Source: CAWJFP01 sp963842155 (GTDB lineage: Bacteria > Pseudomonadota > Alphaproteobacteria > JACZXZ01). Taken from it: DNA of 64,000 nucleotides. Made by a program: the position numbers and the translations under genes. Below the pieces are notes generated by a model. The model did no database searches. It worked only from the letters and a program-made list of their open reading frames with translations, and was not told the origin of the DNA. Shown in pieces: positions 27,894 through 36,636 of the stretch (position 1 is its first letter; each line of letters begins with the position of its first letter). The DNA lies in the NCBI GenBank assembly GCA_963842155.1, contig CAWJFP010000013.1, forward strand, positions 62,001 to 126,000, written 5' to 3'.

Positions 27894-28516
27894 GCGACGC
27901 GTCCCCGTCTCCGCCGCGCTCGCGACGGCTGGCGCTCGGCATGATCGCCATCGCCGTACCCGCGCTTGCCTGGCTCGGCGGGTTCATCTGGTTCGCGCAA
28001 GCGATCCCGACGCAGGTCGAGGAGCCGGCCAGGACGACCGACGCGGTCGTGGTCCTCACAGGCGGTAGCGGACGGCTCGACGCCGGGCTCGCCCTGCTCG
28101 CTCAAGGCAAGGCGCGCAAGCTTTTCGTCTCGGGCGTTTATCGCGGCGTCGAGGTGGCGGCGCTGCTTCATCTCGCGCGCAACGCGCCGGCCAATCTCGA
28201 ATGCTGCATCACGCTCGGCCACGCCGCCGACAGCACGCTCGGCAATGCGCGCGAGACCGCGGCATGGATGTCGGCCGAGCATCAGCATAGTCTGCGCCTC
28301 GTCACCGGGGCCTACCACATGCCCCGGAGCCTGCTGGAATTCCGCCGCCTCATGCCGGACGCCGACATCATCGCCAATCCCGTCTTTCCCGAGCGCGTGA
28401 AGGAGGATTGGTGGCGCTGGCCGGGGACGGCCATGCTGATCGTCGCGGAATACGACAAATATCTCTTCGCGCTCGCGCGCGGCGCGCTGCTCGACGCGGC
28501 GCCGGGCGCGCGCTGA
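27890..28516 (+). CDS. YdcF/SanA family (DUF218) protein
   Basis: 208 aa. N-terminal membrane anchor, then the DUF218 core: TTDAVVVLTGGSGRLDAGLALLAQGKARKLFVSG, STLGNARETAAWM, LRLVTGAYHMPRSLLEFRRLMPDADIIANPV. Members are envelope-linked, and SanA affects barrier function; the catalytic role is unknown. Co-transcribed with ftsEX and plsC. Confidence 0.88.
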   Translation: MSDASPSPPRSRRLALGMIAIAVPALAWLGGFIWFAQAIPTQVEEPARTTDAVVVLTGGSGRLDAGLALLAQGKARKLFVSGVYRGVEVAALLHLARNAPANLECCITLGHAADSTLGNARETAAWMSAEHQHSLRLVTGAYHMPRSLLEFRRLMPDADIIANPVFPERVKEDWWRWPGTAMLIVAEYDKYLFALARGALLDAAPGAR

Positions 28517-28524
28517 GGCCCCGC

Positions 28525-29244
28525 TTGCTCGCGCTCCGCTCGCTTCTGTTCAATCTGTTGTTCTTCGGCTGGACGGGAATCCTCTGTATCGTCGGGCTGC
28601 CGCTCCTCGTCCTGCCGCGATCATGGCTCGTGCGGCTCGCGCGCTTCTGGGTGCGGGGCATCGTCCTCTTGCTGCGCGCGACCGTCGGCGTCAGCCACGA
28701 GCTGCGCGGCGTCGAGCATCGCCAAAGCCGCGCCATCTACGCCTTCAAGCATCAATCGGCTTGGGAGACGCTGGTTCTCGTCCTGCTCGTGGAGGATCCG
28801 GCGATCGTGCTCAAGCGCGAGCTGACCTATTTGCCCTTCTTCGGCTGGTACCTGGTCAAGACCGGCCAGATCGCGGTCGACCGCGGCGGCGGGGCCAAGG
28901 CGCTGCGCGGTCTGCTGCGTCAAGCGAAGCGAGCCGTCGCCGCCGGCCGTCCCATCGTCATCTTTCCCGAGGGCACGCGCATGGCGCCCGGCAAGCACCG
29001 GCCCTATCAGCCCGGCGTCGCGGCGCTCTACGGCAAGCTCGGCCTGCCGGTCATTCCCGTCGCGCTCAATTCCGGGCTCTGCTGGCGCCGCCGCGGCTTC
29101 CTCAAGCGGCCAGGCCGCATCATCGTCGAATTCCTGCCGGCGATCCCGCCCGGGCTCGCGCGCGAGGTTTTCCTCGCCGAGCTCGAGCGCCGCACGGAAT
29201 CCGCTTGCGCGCGGCTGCTCGCCGAGGCGGGTAAGAAAGTTTAA
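28525..29244 (+). CDS. plsC: 1-acyl-sn-glycerol-3-phosphate acyltransferase (TTG start)
   Basis: 239 aa. Acylates lysophosphatidic acid in the inner membrane. Motif I is KHQSAWETL (HX4E rather than the textbook HX4D, a variant I believe is common in alphaproteobacteria). Motif II region is FFGWYLVKTGQIAVDR, motif III IVIFPEGTRMAPG, motif IV VIPVALNSGLCW. No ATG or GTG is available; TTG at 28525, after GAGG, fits the family start and follows the ydcF stop by 8 nt. A longer frame would run back into ydcF. Confidence 0.9.
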   Translation: MLALRSLLFNLLFFGWTGILCIVGLPLLVLPRSWLVRLARFWVRGIVLLLRATVGVSHELRGVEHRQSRAIYAFKHQSAWETLVLVLLVEDPAIVLKRELTYLPFFGWYLVKTGQIAVDRGGGAKALRGLLRQAKRAVAAGRPIVIFPEGTRMAPGKHRPYQPGVAALYGKLGLPVIPVALNSGLCWRRRGFLKRPGRIIVEFLPAIPPGLAREVFLAELERRTESACARLLAEAGKKV

Positions 29245-29303
29245 GCCGCGGTGCCATCAATGGCCTGTGGACAAGCCTGTGCATGGGCGCGTGGCGCAGG
29301 ACT

Positions 29304-29332
29304 TTGGAAAACTTGACGAATCTGGGGATAAT
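29304..29332 (+). promoter_or_regulatory. Candidate promoter for nrdJ
   Basis: TTGGAA (29304-29309), 17-bp spacer, GATAAT (29327-29332). It lies in the 279-bp gap between plsC and nrdJ. The gap also holds a small dyad ACAC-TTAT-GTGT near 29370-29381, too short for a convincing NrdR box. Confidence 0.4.
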
Positions 29333-29523
29333 CGAGAGGCAGTCAGAGAACGCAGCGGCTTGCGCTGCGACACTTATGTGTAAACAGAACAAGAACATTT
29401 TCGCTTGATCGGCCTTCCCACGGCTCCTAGATTAAGGGACCGCCGATTTTCGCGGGATTTGGCGCTTGTCCGGCCGTTGCTGGCCCGGCCGGCGGATGCG
29501 ATTCGACAGGCACGGAGCGGCTG

Positions 29524-31833
29524 ATGGCGCGGGTCGCCTCGATCTCGCAGCAGATCTGGGACATGAAATACCGGCTCAAGGGACCGGACGGCGCTCCTGT
29601 GGATAAATCCATCGAGGATAGTTGGCGCCGGGTGGCGAACACCCTTGCGGCACCGGAGCGCGAGCCTCAGCACTGGGGCAAGGCCTTCTACGAGGCCATG
29701 GAGGATTTCAAGTTCCTTCCCGCCGGCCGCATCGTGGCGGGCGCCGGCACGGCGCGCCAGGTGACGCTCTTCAACTGTTTCGTCATGGGAGCGATCCCCG
29801 ACGACATGGCGGGCATCTTCGAGCATCTCAAGGAAGCCGCCCTCACCATGCAGCAGGGCGGGGGCATCGGCTACGACTTCTCGACCCTCCGGCCCAAGGG
29901 CGCGCCGGTCAAGGGCGTGGGCGCCGACGCCTCGGGCCCCTTGAGCTTCATGGACGTGTGGGACGCCATGTGCCGCACCATCATGAGCGCCGGCCATCGC
30001 CGCGGCGCCATGATGGCGACCATGCGCTGCGACCACCCCGACATCGAGGCCTTCATCGAGGCGAAGCGCGAGCCCGGGCGGCTGCGCATGTTCAACCTCT
30101 CGGTTCTCGTCACCGACGCCTTCATGGCGGCGGTCAAGGGCGACCTGGATTGGAACCTGACCTTCAACGGCACCCAATACAGGACGCTGCCGGCGCGCGC
30201 GCTATGGGACAAGATCATGCGCGCGACCTACGGCTATGCCGAGCCGGGCGTGATCTTCATCGACCGCATCAATAGGCTCAACAACCTGCATTATTGCGAG
30301 ACGATCGCCGCCACCAACCCTTGCGGCGAGCAGCCTCTGCCGCCCTACGGCGCCTGCCTCCTTGGCTCGATCAATCTTGCCGCTCTGGTACGCGATCCCT
30401 TCGAGGAGGGCGCCGAGCTCGATCTCGCACGGCTCGAGGCGGTGGTGCCCTTGGCCGTGCGCATGCTCGACAACGCCATCGACGTGTCGAACTTCCCGCT
30501 TCCCCAGCAACGCCACGAGGCCCAGGCCAAAAGGCGCATGGGGCTCGGCGTCACCGGCCTCGCCGACGCGCTCATCATGTGCCGCGCGCGCTATGGCGGC
30601 GAGGAGGCGGTGCGGTTGGCGACGGGCTGGCTCAAGGCGATCGAGCGCGCGGCCTATCTCGCCTCCTCGGCGCTCGCCGCCGAGAAGGGCTCCTTCCCGC
30701 TGTTCGACGCCGATCAATATCTTGCGGGCGAGCATGTCAGCGGCCTCGACGAGGATGTCCGCGCCGCGATCGCGCGCGACGGCATCCGCAACGCGCTCCT
30801 CACCTCGATCGCGCCGACCGGCACGATCTCGCTGCTTGCCGACAATGTCTCCTCCGGCCTCGAGCCGGTCTTCAGCTTCACCTATACCCGCAGCGTGCTG
30901 ATGCCTGACGGCGAGCGGCGCGAGGAGGAGGTCTCGGACCACGCCTACCGCCTTTATCGCCGCCTCAAAGGCGAGGGCGCGGCGCTTCCCGACTATTTCA
31001 TCGACGCCCAGCATCTCCGCCCGCGCGACCATTTGGCGATGCAGGCGGCCGCGCAGAAACATATCGACAGCTCGATCTCCAAGACCATCAACCTGCCGGC
31101 CGACATCGCCTTCGAGGATTTCAAGGACATCTACCGGCTCGCTTACGAGATGGGCTGCAAGGGCTGCACCACCTACCGGCCCAACGAGGTGACGGGCGCG
31201 GTGCTGGCGGTGAAGAGCGAGGCAGGCGAGCATGGCGAGCAGCCCGAGCTGGCGCTGCCCCGCCCGCCCGCGCGCCATGAAGATGCTTACGAGGCCGGCG
31301 GCGTCGTCTATATGACGCAGCCGCTCAACCGGCCCGAGGCGCTGCCTGGCCGCACCTACAAGCTGCGCTGGCCCGACAGCGAGCACGCCATCTACATCAC
31401 CATCAACGACATCGTGCAGGACGGCCGGCGCCGGCCCTTCGAGGTCTTCATCAACTCGAAGAACATGGAGCATTACGCCTGGACCGTCGGCCTCACGCGC
31501 ATGATCAGCGCCGTGTTCCGCCGCGGCGGCGACGTGTCCTTCGTGGTGGACGAGCTCAAGGCCGTGTTCGATCCGCGGGGCGGGCAATGGATGGAGGGGC
31601 ATTACGTGCCCTCGCTCCTCGCCGCCATCGGCGAGGTGATCGAGCGCCATATGATCGATATCGGCTTCCTGCCCAACCCCAAGGAGCAGCGCGAGCATTA
31701 TATCGAGGCGCGGCAGGTGGTGGGCGGACAGACGACGGCGCTGCGCCAATGCCCGAAATGCGGCCATGCCGCCCTCATCCGCCAGGAAGATTGCGACATC
31801 TGCACGAGCTGCAACTACAGCAAATGCGGGTGA
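29524..31833 (+). CDS. nrdJ: Adenosylcobalamin-dependent (class II) ribonucleotide reductase
   Basis: 769 aa, oxygen-indifferent ribonucleotide reductase. Substrate-site cysteine in LFNCFVMGAIPDD, active-site loop TNPCGEQPLPPYGACLLGSINL (Asn-Cys-Glu catalytic triad), MGLGVTGLADAL, TSIAPTGTISLLADNVSSGLEP. A C-terminal zinc ribbon CPKCGHAALI ... CDICTSCNYSKCG carries the redox-active pair. It depends on B12, matching the adenosyltransferase at 9.8 kb. No intein is seen. A clear SD (GGAGCGG) precedes the ATG. Confidence 0.96.
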   Translation: MARVASISQQIWDMKYRLKGPDGAPVDKSIEDSWRRVANTLAAPEREPQHWGKAFYEAMEDFKFLPAGRIVAGAGTARQVTLFNCFVMGAIPDDMAGIFEHLKEAALTMQQGGGIGYDFSTLRPKGAPVKGVGADASGPLSFMDVWDAMCRTIMSAGHRRGAMMATMRCDHPDIEAFIEAKREPGRLRMFNLSVLVTDAFMAAVKGDLDWNLTFNGTQYRTLPARALWDKIMRATYGYAEPGVIFIDRINRLNNLHYCETIAATNPCGEQPLPPYGACLLGSINLAALVRDPFEEGAELDLARLEAVVPLAVRMLDNAIDVSNFPLPQQRHEAQAKRRMGLGVTGLADALIMCRARYGGEEAVRLATGWLKAIERAAYLASSALAAEKGSFPLFDADQYLAGEHVSGLDEDVRAAIARDGIRNALLTSIAPTGTISLLADNVSSGLEPVFSFTYTRSVLMPDGERREEEVSDHAYRLYRRLKGEGAALPDYFIDAQHLRPRDHLAMQAAAQKHIDSSISKTINLPADIAFEDFKDIYRLAYEMGCKGCTTYRPNEVTGAVLAVKSEAGEHGEQPELALPRPPARHEDAYEAGGVVYMTQPLNRPEALPGRTYKLRWPDSEHAIYITINDIVQDGRRRPFEVFINSKNMEHYAWTVGLTRMISAVFRRGGDVSFVVDELKAVFDPRGGQWMEGHYVPSLLAAIGEVIERHMIDIGFLPNPKEQREHYIEARQVVGGQTTALRQCPKCGHAALIRQEDCDICTSCNYSKCG

Positions 31834-31925
31834 CGAACGGTTTGAACTTTGGATAAGGCGCCGAACACTCCGCTTGACCGCCGCGGCAGCTTCCTATCGA
31901 TCTGCTTCAGACTATGCTTATGCGC

Positions 31926-32504
31926 CTATGGGCGCGCTTGGCCGCCTTTTCTCCGCTCCACCAGCTTCAGCAGCATATGCAGCTTGCCTTCCTTGATGCC
32001 GAGCTCGTCGAGATGGCGCACGGTGTTGGCGAGATAGTCGGCGCAGGCGCCGCGCTCGCCGCGCCCCTGAAGGATGAGCTCGGCCAGCCGCTCGAGCGGC
32101 AACCTGCCGGTATATTGCGTGTGCGCGCGGTCCACCACATAAGCCGAAGCGAGCACGCGGCCGCGGCGCAGCGTTATCGGCAGGAGCTTCTGCCGGTAGG
32201 TCTGAGCCGTCATCTCGCGCTTGTCGAGATAGGCGAAGACCTCCGCGCGCGTTTCGGGCGCGATGCGGTATGCGATGCCGCGGCAGGAGCCGCCCGGCTC
32301 CAGCCCGAGCACGAGGCCGGGCCGCTCGCGCGTGCCGCGATAGCTCCACGAATAGATGCAGAAGGCGCGGTGATAGCCGGTGAGAAGTGCCGGCTCGCGC
32401 TCGAGACAGGCGAAGCCGGGGTCCCACATCAGCGAGCCGTAGCCGAAGATCCAGGTCTCCTCCGGCGGCGGCGCTTCCGTTGCTGGGCGCTTCGGCATGC
32501 TCAT
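31926..32504 (-). CDS. chaC: Glutathione-specific gamma-glutamylcyclotransferase, ChaC family
   Basis: 192 aa. The substrate loop FGYGSLMWDPGF, a basic strand FCIYSWSYRGTRERPGLVLGLEPGGSC, then RGIAYRIAPE, the catalytic-Glu helix FAYLDKREM, and a Y-TGRLPLERLAELIL C-terminal helix. Degrades glutathione to 5-oxoproline and Cys-Gly. It lies 7 bp downstream of the DMT exporter gene, probably in one transcript. Confidence 0.93.
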   Translation of the reverse strand: MSMPKRPATEAPPPEETWIFGYGSLMWDPGFACLEREPALLTGYHRAFCIYSWSYRGTRERPGLVLGLEPGGSCRGIAYRIAPETRAEVFAYLDKREMTAQTYRQKLLPITLRRGRVLASAYVVDRAHTQYTGRLPLERLAELILQGRGERGACADYLANTVRHLDELGIKEGKLHMLLKLVERRKGGQARP

Positions 32505-32511
32505 TTCCCGT

Positions 32512-33399
32512 CTAGCGGTTGACCAGCGCGACCCCCATCGCCGCGAGGCCGAATCCGAGGAGCGCCGTCACGCCGAGCCTGTCGCCGAAGAAGAGATAGG
32601 CGAGCAGCGCCGTCGTGGGCGGCACGAGATAGAACAGGCTCACCACGCGCGAGGCGGCACCTCGCCTGATGAGCAGATAAAGCAGCGACACCGCGCCCAC
32701 CGACAATACCAGGCTCATATAGAGCAGCGAGAAGACGAACGGCTCCGTCCATATGACATGTTGGTCCTCGAAGAGCGCGCTGAGCAGCAGCATCACCAGC
32801 GCCGCCACGGCATACTGGATGGTGACGCCGCTGCGGAGATCGAGGCCGGCGCAGAAGCGCTTCTGGTAGAGCGTGCCGAACGTGATGCCGAGGAGCGCCA
32901 CGACGCTTGCGGCCAATCCGACGAGCCCGGTTCCCTCGAAGCGGACGGTGCGCGACACCACGAGCGCCACGCCCGCCAAGCCGAGCATCAGGCCGATCCA
33001 TTGGCGCCGCGAAACGCGCTCGCCGAGCAGCGGCCCGACGAGGAAGGCGGTGAGAAGCGGCTGCAAGCCGACGATGAGGGCAGCGACGCCGGCCGAGATG
33101 CCGTGGCTTAATCCCGCGAAGACGCCGCCGAGATAACAGGCCTGCACGAGCAGCCCGGCGACCGCGATATGGAAGATCTCGCGCGGGCTGCGCGGCCAGG
33201 GCGCGCGCCAAAGCAGCGAGATCGCGCCGGTGATAGCCGCGACCAGCACGAAGCGCAGCGCCAGGAAGGTGAAGGGCGGCGCATAGGGCAGGCCGTAGAG
33301 CGCGCCGATGAAGCCGGTGCTCCAGAGCAGGACGAAAAGGCCGGGAATGGCCGCCGCGGAGAGGCTGCGGCGAGACGGGACTGCGGCGGCGAGCGTCAT
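32512..33399 (-). CDS. EamA-domain (DMT superfamily) metabolite exporter
   Basis: 295 aa, ten hydrophobic helices in two EamA repeats (LFVLLWSTGFIGALYGLPYAPPFTFLALRF and, in the second half, LYLLIRRGAASRVVSLFYLVPPTTALLAYLFFGDRL). The ATG at 33399 directly precedes the first helix; the frame open to 33474 adds an unlikely 25 residues. Such proteins export amino acids or other small metabolites; the substrate is unknown. Confidence 0.88.
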   Translation of the reverse strand: MTLAAAVPSRRSLSAAAIPGLFVLLWSTGFIGALYGLPYAPPFTFLALRFVLVAAITGAISLLWRAPWPRSPREIFHIAVAGLLVQACYLGGVFAGLSHGISAGVAALIVGLQPLLTAFLVGPLLGERVSRRQWIGLMLGLAGVALVVSRTVRFEGTGLVGLAASVVALLGITFGTLYQKRFCAGLDLRSGVTIQYAVAALVMLLLSALFEDQHVIWTEPFVFSLLYMSLVLSVGAVSLLYLLIRRGAASRVVSLFYLVPPTTALLAYLFFGDRLGVTALLGFGLAAMGVALVNR

Positions 33400-33514
33400 G
33401 GCGCCTCGAAGCAAAGGGCGCAGTCTAGCGGCGGCGCGCGGCGAGACAAGCCGCGTCGTTCCGCTATCCCCCATGCTTCCCGTGCAGGCCGTGGCCGGGA
33501 CGCGCCGCCGGGGC

Positions 33515-33520
33515 TATAAT
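33515..33520 (+). promoter_or_regulatory. Perfect TATAAT 10 bp before a start codon
   Basis: TATAAT at 33515-33520 ends nine bases before the ATG of the DUF2125 gene (33530), and there is no SD. If it is a -10 element, the mRNA would begin at or within 2-3 bases of the start codon, that is, leaderless. No good -35 is visible. Confidence 0.35.
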
Positions 33521-33529
33521 ATCCGCGTC

Positions 33530-34600
33530 ATGCGACCCGCTATCCGCGTCCTCTCCCTCCTTGCGCTATTTCTCCTCCTCGCCGGCGGCGGCTTGTCCGC
33601 CTTCTGGTTCCACGAGGCCAAGATCGTGCGAAACGGCCTGGCCGACTGGACCGCAGCGCGGCGCGGCGAGGGTTACAAGGTCGATTATGCGCCGCCCGTC
33701 CTCTCGGGCTTTCCCTTAACGGTCGCCATCCGGCTCGATCATCCGACCGTCACCGATCCGAGCGGGCAATGGCAATGGACGGGCGAGGCGGTCGAGGCGG
33801 AATCCCATCTCTGGTCGATCGGCGACGTCACCATCCGCCCGCTCGGGACGCAGGAGGTGGTCTATCCGCAAGGCGACGGGCTCGCGCGCATCACCGCGAA
33901 GACGGCGAGCGCCGCTGGCCGGCTCTCCTTCGGCCTCGGCGGGCGGGCACGGGCGCTGCATCTGACGGCGGAAAAGCTCGCTCTCACCCTCGGGGACGCC
34001 GGCCAGCTCCTCACGGCCGACGGCGCCACGCTCGATCTTGCCTTGCCCGAGCCGGGAAATGCCAAGCCCGCGCCGGCCGCGACGCCGTCCTTGCCGCCAA
34101 GCCTCGAGATCGAGGCACGGCTCGACGATCTGGCCCTGCCGCCCGCGATCGATTCCGGACCGCTCGGCCCCCGGTTGCATTGGCTCACCTTCCGCGCCGA
34201 GATCGACGGCGCGATCCCCGCGGGCGCGCCCGCTAAGGCGCTCACCCAATGGCGCGACGGAGGCGGCACGCTCGAGATCAAGACGCTCGATATCGACTGG
34301 GGACCGATGGAGATGAATGTGAGCGCCACCCTGGCGCTCGACGGGGCGCTGCAGCCCGAGGGCGCCGGCACGGCCAAGATCCACGGCTATGCCGAGACGA
34401 TCGACGCGCTGGTCGCGCGGCAGCTGGTGAAGCCGAACGAGGGCGCGCTCGCCAAGGCGGCCCTCGGCCTCATGGCGCGCACCCCGCCCGAGGGCGGAGA
34501 GAAGGTATTGACCGTGTCGCTGCGCGTGCAGAAGCAGTCGCTTTATGCCGGGCCGATCCGCCTCATGCGCCTGCCGCCAGTCAAATGGGCGGAATGGTAG
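33530..34600 (+). CDS. DUF2125 domain protein
   Basis: 356 aa. N-terminal signal anchor (VLSLLALFLLLAGGGLSAFWFH), then the DUF2125 pattern: GYKVDYAPPVLSGFPLTVAIRLDHPTV, SHLWSIGDVTIRPLGTQEVVYPQ, and beta-rich repeats ending in GPIRLMRLPPVKW. Periplasmic or membrane-attached, function unknown. Convergent with tyrA (4-bp gap). An open frame back to 33308 overlaps the divergent exporter gene and is not used. Confidence 0.85.
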   Translation: MRPAIRVLSLLALFLLLAGGGLSAFWFHEAKIVRNGLADWTAARRGEGYKVDYAPPVLSGFPLTVAIRLDHPTVTDPSGQWQWTGEAVEAESHLWSIGDVTIRPLGTQEVVYPQGDGLARITAKTASAAGRLSFGLGGRARALHLTAEKLALTLGDAGQLLTADGATLDLALPEPGNAKPAPAATPSLPPSLEIEARLDDLALPPAIDSGPLGPRLHWLTFRAEIDGAIPAGAPAKALTQWRDGGGTLEIKTLDIDWGPMEMNVSATLALDGALQPEGAGTAKIHGYAETIDALVARQLVKPNEGALAKAALGLMARTPPEGGEKVLTVSLRVQKQSLYAGPIRLMRLPPVKWAEW

Positions 34601-34604
34601 CCGC

Positions 34605-35489
34605 TCATGCCTGCTTGGCCTCGATCAGGCTGCGGCGGACGGCGCGGGTGCGTGAGAACCAATCCTCGAGCTTGTCGCCCTGGCCGAAGCGCACCATGCG
34701 TTGCAGCGCGGTCAGATCTTCGGTGAAATGGCCCAGCATCTCCAGCACGGCGTCGCGGTTGGTGAGGAAAACATCGCGCCACATCACCGGATCGGAGGCG
34801 GCAATGCGGGTGAAGTCGCGGAAGCCGCCGGCCGCGAACTTGATCACGTCCGTGCTGGTATGCTCCTCGAGATGCGTCACCGTGCCGACGATGCAATAGG
34901 CGATGAGATGGGGCAGATGCGAGATGAGGGCGAGGACGATGTCGTGATGCTTGGCGTCCATGCGCTCGATCGCCATGCCGCAGCCGCGCCAGAGCGCCGC
35001 GACTTTTTCCACAGCGGCATCGTCCGCGCCCTCGGGCGGCGTGAGGATGCACCAGCGTCCGTCGAAGAGCTCGGGGAAGCCGGCTTCCGGCCCCGACAGT
35101 TCCGTGCCCGCCACGGGATGGCCCGGCACGAGGTGGGCATGAGCGGGAACGAGCGGGCCGAGCTCGCGCAGCACCATGCCCTTGACCGAGCCCACGTCGG
35201 AGAGGATCGCGCCGCGCTCGAGCCGCGGCGCGAATTTCTCGGCGAGCGCGCGGTAGGCGCCGAGCGGCGTGCATAACATGACGAGATCGGCGCCGGCCAC
35301 GGCGTCGGCCGGATCGGCGAAGGCGCGCTCGACCAGGCCGAGCTCGAGCGCCTTGACGCGCGAGCGCTCGCTCTTGGCGCAGCAGACGATCTCGCGCGCG
35401 AGCCCCTCCTGCCTCACGCGGCGCGCGAGGGAGGAACCGATCAATCCGATGCCGATGAGCGCGATGCGCTCGAAGAGCGGGGCCGCCAT
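34605..35489 (-). CDS. tyrA: Prephenate/arogenate dehydrogenase
   Basis: 294 aa. Rossmann motif IALIGIGLIGSSLARRV, ADLVMLCTPLGAYRAL, the catalytic HPVAGTELSGPEAG, the second His in ISHLPHLIAYC, and AAGGFRDFTRIAASDPVMWRD. Oxidative decarboxylation for tyrosine synthesis; prephenate versus arogenate preference cannot be judged. The ATG follows the hisC stop with no gap (TAG then ATG). Confidence 0.94.
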   Translation of the reverse strand: MAAPLFERIALIGIGLIGSSLARRVRQEGLAREIVCCAKSERSRVKALELGLVERAFADPADAVAGADLVMLCTPLGAYRALAEKFAPRLERGAILSDVGSVKGMVLRELGPLVPAHAHLVPGHPVAGTELSGPEAGFPELFDGRWCILTPPEGADDAAVEKVAALWRGCGMAIERMDAKHHDIVLALISHLPHLIAYCIVGTVTHLEEHTSTDVIKFAAGGFRDFTRIAASDPVMWRDVFLTNRDAVLEMLGHFTEDLTALQRMVRFGQGDKLEDWFSRTRAVRRSLIEAKQA

Positions 35490-36581
35490 CTATCGTCCCA
35501 TGAACTCGGCGAGCGCCGCCACGGTCGCGCGCATCTCCTCCTCGAGGCCGATGGTGATGCGCAGGCTGTGGCCGAGCTTGTAGGGGCCCATCTTGCGCGG
35601 AATGATGCCGCGCTCGCAGAGGAACGCGTTGGCCGCGTCGGCATTGCGCCCGGCCTCCTCGGGAAAGCGTGCCAGAACGAAATTGCCGACCGAGGGTGCG
35701 ACCTCGAGCCCCAGCCGCTGGAGCTCGCGCGTCAGCCAGGGCAGCCAGATGTCGTTATGGCTGCGCGCGGCGTCGACATGGGCGATGTCGTCGAGCGCGG
35801 CCAGGCCTGCCGCTTGCGCGGCGGAACTGATATTGAAGGGATTGCGCAGCCGGTTGAGCACGTCCGCGACCGAGGCGGGACAATAGGCCCAGCCCAGCCG
35901 CAGGCCGGCGAGTCCGTAGATTTTCGAGAAGGTGCGCAACATCACGACATTGCCTTGCGGCTCGACCAGCTCGATCCCCGCGCTGTAATCGTTGCGCATG
36001 ACATATTCGGCATAGGCCGCGTCGATCACCAGCAGCACGTCCTTGGGCAGGCCCGCATGGAGCCGCGTCACCTCGTCCCTGGCGAGGAAGCTGCCGGTCG
36101 GGTTGTTCGGATTGGCGAGGAAGAGAATGCGGGTGCGCGGCGTGACCCGCGCGAGCAGCTCCTCCACGCTCGCCTTGAGCTTGGTCTCGGGCGCGGCGAC
36201 GGGCTTGGCGCCGACCGCCTTGGCGCAGATGGCGTACATGAGGAAGCCATGGGCGCTGTAGAGCACCTCGTCGCCGGGCCCGGCATAGGCGCGGGTCAGA
36301 AGCGTGATCAGCTCGTCCGAGCCCGCGCCGCAGACGATGCGGCGGGCCTCGAGCCCGTGATGCTTCGCGAGCGCCTCGCGCAAGGCGCGGCATTCGCCGT
36401 CGGGATAACGATGCGCCTCCTGGGCGGCCGCCTCGATCGCCGCCACGGCGTGCGGGCTCGGGCCGAGCGGGCTCTCGTTCGAGGAGAGCTTGATGACGCG
36501 CGCGAGGCCGGGGACGGAGGATTCCCCGCCCTTGTAGGCCTCGATCTCGAGAATGTCCGGTCTCACTTTCAGCGCGCTCAT
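35490..36581 (-). CDS. hisC: Histidinol-phosphate / aromatic aminotransferase
   Basis: 363-aa class I/II PLP aminotransferase. KLSSNESPLGPSPHAVAAI, GAGSDELITLLTRAY, FLANPNNPTGSFLARDEV, IDAAYAEYV, and the PLP-Lys region LRTFSKIYGLAGLRLGWA. Placed between chorismate mutase and tyrA, it may serve tyrosine and phenylalanine transamination as well as histidinol phosphate. An open frame to 36710 overlaps nothing, but MSALKVRPDI at 36581 is the family start. Confidence 0.93.
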   Translation of the reverse strand: MSALKVRPDILEIEAYKGGESSVPGLARVIKLSSNESPLGPSPHAVAAIEAAAQEAHRYPDGECRALREALAKHHGLEARRIVCGAGSDELITLLTRAYAGPGDEVLYSAHGFLMYAICAKAVGAKPVAAPETKLKASVEELLARVTPRTRILFLANPNNPTGSFLARDEVTRLHAGLPKDVLLVIDAAYAEYVMRNDYSAGIELVEPQGNVVMLRTFSKIYGLAGLRLGWAYCPASVADVLNRLRNPFNISSAAQAAGLAALDDIAHVDAARSHNDIWLPWLTRELQRLGLEVAPSVGNFVLARFPEEAGRNADAANAFLCERGIIPRKMGPYKLGHSLRITIGLEEEMRATVAALAEFMGR

Positions 36582-36636
36582 GCTCGGCCGATCCTGTTTC
36601 TCATATTCGATGATCCCTGGACGCGCCGACCCGCGG

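Noticed and set aside
29370..29381. ACAC-TTAT-GTGT as an NrdR box before nrdJ
   Set aside because: Only 12 bp, single copy, and does not match the 16-bp paired NrdR consensus.
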